DNA from: Methylocystis sp.
GTDB taxonomy: Bacteria; Pseudomonadota; Alphaproteobacteria; Rhizobiales; Beijerinckiaceae
DNA: 45,910 nt
Direction of reading: 5' to 3'
NCBI GenBank assembly: GCA_002929055.1
Contig: PERY01000022.1
Span: 1 to 45,910 of the forward strand
The notes beneath the pieces are model-generated. The model was not told where the DNA came from. It searched no databases and saw only the letters and a list, made by a program, of their open reading frames with translations. The translations under genes were made by a program, and so were the position numbers. Positions 34,527 to 42,463 of the stretch are shown here, piece by piece (the stretch's first letter is position 1; each line of letters opens with the position of its first letter).

Positions 34527-35219
34527 TCAGGATTGGCGGGCGGCGGCCTCTGCGCGCAAGGCTTCAAGAGACGGATAGCGCTGGGAGCCCTCGGCGTTGC
34601 GCACCTCGACCGAACCGTCCGACAGCATCACGTAAGTCTCGTCGCCAGCAGTGTAACGGTCGACTTCGACAAGCCCGGTCTCCTCCTCCGGCTCGGAGGA
34701 TCGGTCGGGCGCCTCGGTCCTCTGAAGCAACCACGGCGTCGCAGGCGGGCGAGGCGCCGGGCGAGTGGGCATGCGATATGGAGGAGCGGACGGCGGCGGA
34801 GAGTAGGCCGGAGGAGGCGGCGGGGGAGCCGTATATGTCACCGCAGGCGCAGAGGCCGGAGGCGGAGCCGGCACGGGCGCGGGAGGCGCGGCCATCGGAG
34901 CCGGAGGCGCGGACATCGGCGCGGAAGGCCCCGATGTGGGCGTATAGGCCGAAGGCGCCTCTGCTTGCTCTTTGGGTTTCTCCGCTCGCGTTACGGCGTC
35001 AACACCCTGATATGGAGCGAACGCGGCAAGCTGAGAGATGACACGGCCAAGCGCTGCGGTTACAACGCCGCCGGAAACGGCGACGGAACCTGCGATGAAA
35101 AGGCTCCAACCGCGCTCTAGCACGATTATGTCCCAGCCGGACCACATAGCGAAAAGCCCGCTGAAAGCCATCAGCAGGCCGGCGAATGTCACAACCCAAC
35201 CAAGCCTATTCCGCTTCAT
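34527..35219 (-). CDS. membrane-anchored proline-rich protein
   Basis: A 230-residue protein with two N-terminal transmembrane helices (about 8-27 and 35-60) and a long Pro/Ala-rich linker (85-165, runs such as APPAPMAAPPAPVPAPPP). The C-terminal domain contains VDRYTAGDETYVMLSDGSVE and SQRYPSLEALRAEAAA. The C-terminal block looks like a short beta-rich module found in Rhizobiales hypothetical proteins. Its function is unknown. It is convergent with the CBS gene and divergent from the first PmoD-like gene. Confidence 0.75.
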   Translation of the reverse strand: MKRNRLGWVVTFAGLLMAFSGLFAMWSGWDIIVLERGWSLFIAGSVAVSGGVVTAALGRVISQLAAFAPYQGVDAVTRAEKPKEQAEAPSAYTPTSGPSAPMSAPPAPMAAPPAPVPAPPPASAPAVTYTAPPPPPPAYSPPPSAPPYRMPTRPAPRPPATPWLLQRTEAPDRSSEPEEETGLVEVDRYTAGDETYVMLSDGSVEVRNAEGSQRYPSLEALRAEAAARQS

Positions 35220-35615
35220 GTCGCTCCCGCGTCTTTCGGAGTGGGTGTTTTAGCATAATTCGGCGTCGCGCGCGCCATCCCGCGATGCGAAAGAAGAGAG
35301 CAAGAACAATACGACTGACTCTTGCTCACTTACTTTCACCGGCGATAGCGCATGCAGCCGACGTTTTTCTACTAATATGGTCATAAAACGCTTTAGATGC
35401 CATATATTGTGAAATTGCGATTTTGTCGCGTCCGGGCTTTGGCATCTTAAATAATTCGATATCAATAGCTTATGCACACGATGCTGACTGCGTCGTGATG
35501 ACGCATAGTAAAAATAGACCCGAATACAAAGCTCTTACCTATCGGCCGAAGGAGCGGCGGCCAGCGGCTGGGCCGCCGGACCAGGCGGCCTCATGTTTTG
35601 ATGAGGGAGACGAGC
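35220..35615. other. A/T-rich regulatory region of the first PmoD-like gene
   Basis: A 396-base intergenic stretch clearly poorer in G/C than the rest (for example 35360-35470). It contains the inverted repeat at 35489-35505, followed by an A/T-rich TAGTAAAAATAG segment that could include a -10 box. No small gene with a ribosome site is visible. GGCGGCCAGCGGCTGGGCCGCC near 35550-35571 can fold into a GC-rich leader hairpin just before the ribosome site. Confidence 0.5.
35489..35505. promoter_or_regulatory. inverted repeat TGCGTC-N5-GACGCA, copy 1 (operator candidate)
   Basis: TGCGTC-GTGAT-GACGCA has perfect 6-bp arms with an 11-base half-site spacing centre to centre, as expected for a dimeric regulator. 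It lies 110 bases upstream of the PmoD-like ATG 35616. The same arms and spacer length recur at 45808-45824 upstream of the second PmoD-like gene. Confidence 0.6.
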
Positions 35616-36236
35616 ATGACGGGTAAGTGGTTCAAACGCAGCCTCGCGGCTGCGGGTTTCGGCATGATCGCGGCGTTCGGCCTTGCGCCGACGGTTGCGC
35701 TCGCGCATGGCGGCGTGAGGCTCGAGCAGGACGAATGCGTGCTGCGCATCGGGCCGAACACGATGCATTTCATCGGCTATCAGCGCAGCGGCGAGGAGCA
35801 GGAATTCTGCGAGGACATCGCGCAGACCGGCCCTACAGTTATCGCGCTCGAAGCCGTTTCGGATGACATGCGCGACATGGCGATCGGCGTGCGCATCATC
35901 AAGGACGTCGGCGGCGAGGCCAATGAAAGGGGCGACCTTAAGGCAGCGACTGTCTACCTCGCGGAGCCGAAAGTCTATCGCAACGGGATCATGACCTTCG
36001 AGCATGATTTCAAGGACGCTGGCCGCTATGTCGGCATCGTCACCGTCCGCGACGATCTCGGCAACCAGTGGGTGTCGCGCTTCCCGTTCACAGTGGGGCT
36101 CTATACGTTCTGGGGGATGCTCGAATACATCCTTTATGGCGTTGGTTTCTTCTCGCTGATCGGGGTCATGTGGCTCGCATTGCGGGCGAAGGCCAACAGG
36201 CAGAAAGCCGAACAGGCCACCGGCGTGACGGCTTGA
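35616..36236 (+). CDS. PmoD/AmoD-like periplasmic copper protein, paralogue 1
   Basis: A 206-residue exported, membrane-anchored protein. ATG 35616 follows GAGGGAGACGAGC. The signal peptide (1-30) ends VALA-H, so the mature protein should begin with His31. A beta-rich periplasmic domain carries Cys41, Met50, His51, Gln56 and Cys65, then RDMAIGVRIIKD and MTFEHDFKDAGRYVGIVTV. One transmembrane helix (about 163-190) and a basic tail follow. It aligns along its whole length with the protein at 44979, with identical positions for Cys41, His51, Gln56 and Cys65. The architecture matches PmoD/AmoD of methane and ammonia oxidisers, whose homodimer holds a CuA-like site. The family call is inference from architecture, paralogy and copper context. 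It stands alone with its own terminator. Confidence 0.7.
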   Translation: MTGKWFKRSLAAAGFGMIAAFGLAPTVALAHGGVRLEQDECVLRIGPNTMHFIGYQRSGEEQEFCEDIAQTGPTVIALEAVSDDMRDMAIGVRIIKDVGGEANERGDLKAATVYLAEPKVYRNGIMTFEHDFKDAGRYVGIVTVRDDLGNQWVSRFPFTVGLYTFWGMLEYILYGVGFFSLIGVMWLALRAKANRQKAEQATGVTA

Positions 36237-36251
36237 AACTGATAGTTGAAA

Positions 36252-36280
36252 CCGGCCCGGCTCCTCCCGGGCCGTTTTTT
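36252..36280 (+). terminator. intrinsic terminator of PmoD-like paralogue 1
   Basis: CGGCCCGG (36253-36260) and CCGGGCCG (36267-36274) form an 8-bp stem followed directly by TTTTTT, 16 bases after the stop codon. It makes this gene monocistronic and separates it from sodB. Confidence 0.92.
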
Positions 36281-36387
36281 GTTCCTCGAATTCGAATTTA
36301 GAATTATTCTAGTTATTGCCGCGTCGCGGCGCTGGGTCTAGTTAAACGCGGGACCCTGGAGTCCTATCCCTGTTCAGGAGCGCTTTT

Positions 36388-36984
36388 ATGTCCTTCACGC
36401 TTGAAGACCTCCCCTACGCCTACGACGCCCTGCAGCCTTATTTGTCGCGCGAGTCCTTCGAGTATCATCACGACAAGCACCATGCGACCTACGTCACCAA
36501 CGCCAACAACCTCATCAAGGGGACCGAGTTCGAAGGCAAGTCCATTGAAGACGTGATCGTCTCGTCCTTCGGCAAGAATGTCCCGATCTTCAACAATGTC
36601 GCGCAGCACTACAACCACCATCATTACTGGAAGTGGATGAAGCCCAATGGCGGCGGCGCCATCCCCGGCAAGGTCGAGAAGGCCATCATCGACAGCTTCG
36701 GCTCGGTCGACAAGTTCAAGGAAGACTTCCAGAAGGAAGGCCTCGGCCAGTTCGGTTCGGGCTGGGTGTGGCTGGAGTTGAAGGACGGCAAGGTCGCCAT
36801 CCGCAAGACGCCCAACGCCGAGAATCCGCTGGTGCATGGCGCGCAGCCGCTGCTCGTCGCCGACGTGTGGGAACATTCCTATTACATCGACTATCGCAAC
36901 CGTCGCGCCGACTATCTCAAGGCGTTCCTCGACCATCTCGTGAACTGGGAACACGTCGAGGAAATGTTCGACGCCGCGAAGTAA
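36388..36984 (+). CDS. sodB: superoxide dismutase (Fe/Mn family, probably Fe)
   Basis: A 198-residue cytoplasmic superoxide dismutase. Metal ligands are His27 (YHHDKHHATYV), the His in NNVAQHYNHHHYW, and Asp and His in VADVWEHSYYIDYRN. The active-site outer sphere and the order of residues around GQFGSGWVWLEL fit the iron type better than the manganese type, though metal preference cannot be settled from sequence. ATG 36388 is the standard start (MSFTLEDLPYAYDAL). It is monocistronic, with an A/T-rich promoter region after the terminator of the PmoD-like gene. Confidence 0.96.
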   Translation: MSFTLEDLPYAYDALQPYLSRESFEYHHDKHHATYVTNANNLIKGTEFEGKSIEDVIVSSFGKNVPIFNNVAQHYNHHHYWKWMKPNGGGAIPGKVEKAIIDSFGSVDKFKEDFQKEGLGQFGSGWVWLELKDGKVAIRKTPNAENPLVHGAQPLLVADVWEHSYYIDYRNRRADYLKAFLDHLVNWEHVEEMFDAAK

Positions 36985-37056
36985 GAGTTACACACAACAC
37001 GCTTTCTGCGCGCGGCGAGCCTGCTCCGCCGCGCGCCAAATTTTCAGGAACGCCGG

Positions 37057-37653
37057 ATGCGCCCGATATTGAGTTTCTGCAAGACGACAATCATCGGCGG
37101 CGTCGTTTTCCTGCTGCCGATTGCCGCGATGCTCGTCATCGTCGTGAAGGCGGGCGCATTGGCGGTTCAGGCCGTCGCGCCGCTCGCTGAGAAGCTTCCC
37201 TTCCCCAAAGGGGAGGCCACGCTCATTATCTACGTCGCCGGCGGACTGCTGCTCGTGCTGCTGTCCTTCATGACGGGGATCATCGCGCGCTCCTTTTCCA
37301 TCGAGCGGAAGAAGCCGCCGGCCTTTCTCGAGCCCGTGCTCGAAAAGCTGCCGCCCTATGTCGCGCTGAAGAAATACACGGATCGCATCGCCGGCGTCGA
37401 AGAGGATGCGCTGCAGCCGGCGCTGGTGCGCATGAGCGACGGCTGGCAGGTCGGCTTCATCGCCGATTCCTTCAGCGACGGGCACATCGCCGTGTTCCTG
37501 CCATCGACGACGGACGCCACTTCCGGCGGCATCCGTATCGTTCAGGCGGAGGACGTGACGCCCCTCAATATGACGGGAGCCGAAGCTCTCGCCTGTCTCA
37601 AGCGCTCGGGGCGCGGCCTGCGCAATCTGCTCGAAAAGGCTTCGGCGCAATAG
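37057..37653 (+). CDS. DUF502 family membrane protein
   Basis: A 198-residue protein of the DUF502 family. Two transmembrane helices (about 11-32 and 55-80) flank a periplasmic loop. A cytoplasmic C-terminal domain contains PPYVALKKYTDRIAGVEEDA, GWQVGFIADSFSDGHIAVFLPST and GGIRIVQAEDVTPLNMTGAEAL, the conserved core. Homologues occur across bacteria and plants without a clear molecular role. It is 72 bases after sodB on the same strand and convergent with a small secreted-protein gene. Confidence 0.9.
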   Translation: MRPILSFCKTTIIGGVVFLLPIAAMLVIVVKAGALAVQAVAPLAEKLPFPKGEATLIIYVAGGLLLVLLSFMTGIIARSFSIERKKPPAFLEPVLEKLPPYVALKKYTDRIAGVEEDALQPALVRMSDGWQVGFIADSFSDGHIAVFLPSTTDATSGGIRIVQAEDVTPLNMTGAEALACLKRSGRGLRNLLEKASAQ

Positions 37654-37676
37654 CGCCGAAGCAACCCGCGGCCAGT

Positions 37677-37892
37677 TCAGATGCAGCGAACCGTGCGCAC
37701 GCCCCTGACCCAGACCGTCCGGCACACGCGGCCCACCGGCGCGCGGCGCACGCCGACCGCGCCATTGGGTCCGGCACAGCCGGCGCGATAGACGCCCCGC
37801 GCGCAAACGACGGCGTTCGCTTCGCTTGGCTCGAATGTCATTGTCGCGGCGAAGGTCGACAGGCCGAGGCCCGCGAGCATCAAAAATTTCAT
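37677..37892 (-). CDS. small secreted Cys/Arg-rich protein
   Basis: A 71-residue exported protein. The signal peptide runs to about residue 27 (ANA-V). The mature part begins VVCARGVYRAGCAGPNGAV and ends with Cys-containing repeats CRTVWVRGVRTVRCI, so two disulphides are possible. Small proteins opening with VVCARGVYRAGC are widespread in Rhizobiales and of unknown function. It is a single gene, convergent with the DUF502 gene. Confidence 0.75.
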   Translation of the reverse strand: MKFLMLAGLGLSTFAATMTFEPSEANAVVCARGVYRAGCAGPNGAVGVRRAPVGRVCRTVWVRGVRTVRCI

Positions 37893-37969
37893 CGTGTTCT
37901 CCTGTTCGCCCGGCGATACGCCGTAAATTAATTATTTTATCGGCTTTCAAGCGGCGCAAGGCGAGCGGC

Positions 37970-38518
37970 TCAGTCTCCCGGCAGCGCTCTGGGCCGGGAC
38001 TCGACAATCGCCTTCAAACTGGCGAGCCCCTCCTCGAACTGCCCGCCGACCATCTTGTCCATATTCATGAAGGCGCAGAACGCCTTGCCCATGAATTCGT
38101 GCTTGCCGGACATGGTCCAGATGATCTCGGTCCTTTCGCCGATAGGCTTGAGATCGAACTGCACGTCATTCGTCGCCTTCATCGGCTTTGTGAATTCGAG
38201 CCTGATGCGGATGCGCTCGTTCTGGCTGCTTTCAACGATCGTCATCCTGCCCGCGCCGACCTTGCTGTTGCCGGACCAGGTCGTGATGGCGCCTGCGCCA
38301 AGGGGAGACCCGTCGTAGGTCGTCGCCTGATCGGGGTCGAGCTTGGCCCAGGGCGACCAGCTCTCCCACGCGTGAAGATCGTTGATATGGGGATAGATCG
38401 CCTCCGGCGGCGCATCGACGATCGCCGCGCGAGTGATGCGGAAAGTATCCGGTTGCAGCGACACATAGGCGATGAAGCCGCTCACCAGCGCGAGCATAAA
38501 CAGAAGGAAAAGGGTCAT
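37970..38518 (-). CDS. SRPBCC (polyketide cyclase/START-like) membrane-anchored protein
   Basis: A 182-residue protein. ATG 38518 follows AGAGGAACG. One N-terminal transmembrane helix (MTLFLLFMLALVSGFIAYVS) is followed by a SRPBCC helix-grip domain: ITRAAIVDAPPEAIYPHIND, WESWSPWAKLDPD, and a C-terminal helix with MGKAFCAFMNMDKMVGGQFE. The cavity of this fold binds hydrophobic ligands, but no catalytic role is predictable. It is 90 bases downstream of the aspartate aminotransferase gene on the same strand. Confidence 0.85.
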   Translation of the reverse strand: MTLFLLFMLALVSGFIAYVSLQPDTFRITRAAIVDAPPEAIYPHINDLHAWESWSPWAKLDPDQATTYDGSPLGAGAITTWSGNSKVGAGRMTIVESSQNERIRIRLEFTKPMKATNDVQFDLKPIGERTEIIWTMSGKHEFMGKAFCAFMNMDKMVGGQFEEGLASLKAIVESRPRALPGD

Positions 38519-38608
38519 TGCGACGTTCCTCTCTTCGCGCAAACTCGTCGGCTCGCGCTTTCCCGGATAGTAAAGCGCGAGGCCGGAAGCCGTAAAGTTG
38601 AACGCGCT

Positions 38609-39817
<1,209 letters not shown>

Positions 39818-39982
39818 TCAGTCCTGTGCGGGTTGTGTGCGTCGCACCATAATTTGCGGGGAGAAGCGCGGCAATGAAAAATCGCGCCCGGAGCCCGCTG
39901 CGCTGTTCCTCCACGTTAACCAGAGGCGGCGTAACGTCTTGCCCTCGGGAGCGGAGCTTGCGCCGCTCGGAAAGGGGAAGCG

Positions 39983-41236
39983 ATGCTGGCGGCGATGCGA
40001 AGCGGAGATTGGCTGACCCCGGCGCGGCTGCGCAATTATCCGATCATATTCCTCGCCCTCTTCTCGGCGGCGGCGATCGCGGCGGTTCTCATGTCGCACG
40101 GCCGGATGGGGCCGAACAATCTCCCGCTGGGCTCGGACTTCAGTCAGGTCTGGGTCGCTGGCAAGGAGGCGAACGCGGGCCACGCCGACGCGCCCTTCGA
40201 CATTGCGCGACATATCGCGGCGCAGCGGGCCGAGTTCGGGCCAGAGACCGGCGTCTTCGGCTGGCACTATCCGCCCTATTTTCTGGCGCCCGCCGCCCTC
40301 CTCGCGCGACTGCCCTATCTGCAGGCCCTGCTCGTCTGGCAAGTCGCGACGCTCCTCCTCTACCTCTGGTCCATCGTCGCCATCCTGCGACGGTCGGGCG
40401 TGCCGACGGCGTCGGTGATCGTTTCCTCGCTCGCCTTCCCCGCGGTGATCATCAATCTCGGGCATGGCCAGAATGGCTTCCTCACAGCCGCCCTGCTCGG
40501 CGGGGGGATGGTTCTGGTCGACCGCCGCCCGCTCCTGGCTGGCGCGTTGTTCGGGTTCCTGGCCTACAAGCCGCAGTTCGGGCTCACGATACCGCTCTTC
40601 CTGCTCATCGGACGCCACTGGCGCACAATTCTTGGGGGCGTCGGCACAGTCGTTGCGATGAGCGCGGCGAGCGTCGCCGCTTTCGGCCTGGAAAGCTGGC
40701 GGGCCTTCTTTGCAGGTCTTCCCTTCACGCGCAGCGTCGTCGTCGAACAGGGCGCAACGGGGTTCGAGAAGATCCAGTCCGTTTTCGCCGCGGTCCGCCT
40801 GCTCGGCGGCGACATCCCGACGGCTTATTTCTGGCAGAGCCTCGCGGCCGTTTCGGCGCTCGCCGCCCTGGCCTTGCTGCTACGCTCCGCCGCCGACGCC
40901 CGGACGAAGGGCGCAGCGACGATCTGCGCCACGCTGCTCACCACGCCCTATTCGCTCGATTACGACATGATGGCTTTGGCTCCGGCAATGGCGCTGCTCG
41001 TTGCGCATGGTCTCGAAAATGGCTTCCGGCCTTTCGAGAAAAGCGCGCTCGCCTTCGCCTATGTGGCGCCGCTGCTTGCGCGGCCCGTGGCGACGGCGCT
41101 GCCGCTGCCGCTCGGAGTCATCGCGCTGACATTCCTCTTCGTTGTGATCGTAAGCCACGCTTTTGATTTGAAAAAGCGAGAGCCGAAACGAGGAACGGCG
41201 TTGGTCGGAGCGCGGCGCGAGCGCGAAATGGGGTGA
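39983..41236 (+). CDS. GT87-type (DUF2029) membrane glycosyltransferase
   Basis: A 417-residue polytopic protein with about ten hydrophobic helices. The first periplasmic loop contains LGSDFSQVWVAGKEA, with the acidic residue expected of GT-C enzymes that use polyprenyl-phosphate sugars. Later blocks VFGWHYPPYFLAPAALLARLPY, INLGHGQNGFLTAALLGGG, GALFGFLAYKPQFGL and TTPYSLDYDMMALAPAMALL are the DUF2029 signature. Relatives in actinobacteria are polyprenyl-phosphate mannosyltransferases; the sugar and acceptor here are unknown. ATG 39983 follows an AAGGGGAAG ribosome site. Confidence 0.88.
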   Translation: MLAAMRSGDWLTPARLRNYPIIFLALFSAAAIAAVLMSHGRMGPNNLPLGSDFSQVWVAGKEANAGHADAPFDIARHIAAQRAEFGPETGVFGWHYPPYFLAPAALLARLPYLQALLVWQVATLLLYLWSIVAILRRSGVPTASVIVSSLAFPAVIINLGHGQNGFLTAALLGGGMVLVDRRPLLAGALFGFLAYKPQFGLTIPLFLLIGRHWRTILGGVGTVVAMSAASVAAFGLESWRAFFAGLPFTRSVVVEQGATGFEKIQSVFAAVRLLGGDIPTAYFWQSLAAVSALAALALLLRSAADARTKGAATICATLLTTPYSLDYDMMALAPAMALLVAHGLENGFRPFEKSALAFAYVAPLLARPVATALPLPLGVIALTFLFVVIVSHAFDLKKREPKRGTALVGARREREMG

Positions 41237-41434
41237 CCGCTTGTGGCGACGCTCCCCGACACCCACAAAATCTTCCAAAAAATCGCGTTACGCATGCAAC
41301 CTTTTCGGGTCGATCGTCGTTTCTACTCCGAGCTTACGACACGTAGATGTCGAAGTTCGCCCGCTCCGGCCTGGGGGAGAGGTCGTTCCGGCGGGTGGAG
41401 CAAGGGCGAAAGACCCCGAAGAGGATGTGCAGTT

Positions 41435-41659
41435 ATGTCGCTCGTTGATAAATTTGACGATCAGATCGAGCCGGCGTTCAACCGGAGCTTCGACAGGGAA
41501 TCGGCGAGACGTCAGTTCCGCGTCTCGGTTCTGCTTGTAGTGGCGATGGCGACGGCAGCATTCGTTCTTGGTTTCGCCCTTCCGGTGAACACCTCCCAGA
41601 ATGTCGGGACGGTCGCCGGCAGCGAGTTTTCTGGTCGGCTGGTGAGCTTCGACCGCTAA
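41435..41659 (+). CDS. small single-pass membrane protein
   Basis: A 74-residue protein, MSLVDKFDDQIEPAFNRSF at the start. An amphipathic N-terminus is followed by one transmembrane helix, VSVLLVVAMATAAFVLGFAL (about 30-49), and a short tail with SGRLVSFDR. GAGGA is about 10 bases before ATG 41435. A terminator follows 22 bases after the stop. The upstream region (41237-41434) appears to be its promoter. I do not recognise a family, but the ribosome site, membrane segment and terminator support a real gene. Confidence 0.65.
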   Translation: MSLVDKFDDQIEPAFNRSFDRESARRQFRVSVLLVVAMATAAFVLGFALPVNTSQNVGTVAGSEFSGRLVSFDR

Positions 41660-41681
41660 AGTCGGAGTCATTCCGGATTTG

Positions 41682-41712
41682 AAACGCGCGCCGCTCGGCG
41701 CGCGTTTGTGTT
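41682..41712. terminator. bidirectional terminator beside the copper cluster
   Basis: AAACGCGCGCCG pairs with CGGCGCGCGTTT around a two-base centre (41682-41707), followed by GTGTTTG on the plus strand. Because the outer pairs are A-T, T-rich ends face both ways. It lies between the small plus-strand gene and the end of the PCuAC gene on the minus strand. Confidence 0.75.
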
Positions 41713-41775
41713 TGTCGGTGTTGCTTAATCGGGCGGGAGGCGCCGGTGACCGGCGCCCCGTGTTGTAACGGAGCC

Positions 41776-42399
41776 TCAGTTGGCGCTCTCGGTTTTCTTC
41801 TCAGGCTGATGATGCTCGTGGCCGCCATGGCCGCCGTGTCCCTGATGCCCCTCGTGACCACTCTCCTTGGGGCCCGACGTATCCTTGTTGTGAGCCTTCT
41901 CATAACGCTCCATGGCTTCCGCGTCGTGGGCGTGCTTCGCGTCCGGGGCGTCAATTGCGGCGTCTATGACAACCTCGCCAGCCTTCTCGAAGACGAGGGT
42001 CATCTCGAGGCCCCAGCCCACTTCCAGATGCTTCTTGGCGCCGATGAGCTCGACATAAACCCCGCCCGGCGCCGCCGTGACCTTGGATTTCGGCGGCAGG
42101 ACGATGGGCGTCTCCGCCGAAAGGTTCTTCGGGTCTCCGTGGATGACCGCCTTCTCGAACTTCTCGCACTTCACGCCGATCAGCTTGTCCGGCGTATCGC
42201 CGTTGTTGTGAAGGAAGGCGTAGAAGGTCGCGTTCTTCTCGCCATCAGCCGGCGCGCGCGTCCAGGGATGCTCGACCTTGAGCTTGCCCACGTCATATTC
42301 ATGCGCCTGCGCGGAGCCCCGCGGCAGGAGGGCCCCGAAGGCCGCGCCGGCCAGCAGGGAGCCGCCCGTCGCCAAAAGATCACGCCGCTTGATCATCAT
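41776..42399 (-). CDS. PCuAC-domain copper chaperone with N-terminal His and His-rich tail
   Basis: A 207-residue exported copper protein. The N-terminus MMIKRRDLLATGGSLLAGAA has a twin-arginine-like pair, and cleavage after AQA would leave His33 as residue 1, as in methanotroph PCuAC proteins that bind copper through a histidine brace. The PCuAC cupredoxin-like domain runs to about 157. The canonical H-x-M pair of the family is replaced (GGVYVELIGAKK has Tyr and Glu at those places), while the other His survives as His87 (AVIHGDP). The tail (160-207) is packed with His (HAHD, HEGHQGHGGHGGHEHH). It is the last gene of the copper cluster, with ribosome site GGGAGAG. Delivery of copper to a periplasmic acceptor is the inferred role. 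Confidence 0.88.
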   Translation of the reverse strand: MMIKRRDLLATGGSLLAGAAFGALLPRGSAQAHEYDVGKLKVEHPWTRAPADGEKNATFYAFLHNNGDTPDKLIGVKCEKFEKAVIHGDPKNLSAETPIVLPPKSKVTAAPGGVYVELIGAKKHLEVGWGLEMTLVFEKAGEVVIDAAIDAPDAKHAHDAEAMERYEKAHNKDTSGPKESGHEGHQGHGGHGGHEHHQPEKKTESAN

Positions 42400-42463
42400 T
42401 TTTCTCTCCCTACAGACGGCCGGCTTGTTTCACGCCGGCTCGAAAGATCGTAAAAACCGACTC

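Noticed and set aside
41782..41832. Repetitive His-codon stretch (tgg/gtg/atg repeats) near the PCuAC gene end
   Set aside because: It is explained by the His-rich tail of the PCuAC protein, not by a separate repeat element.
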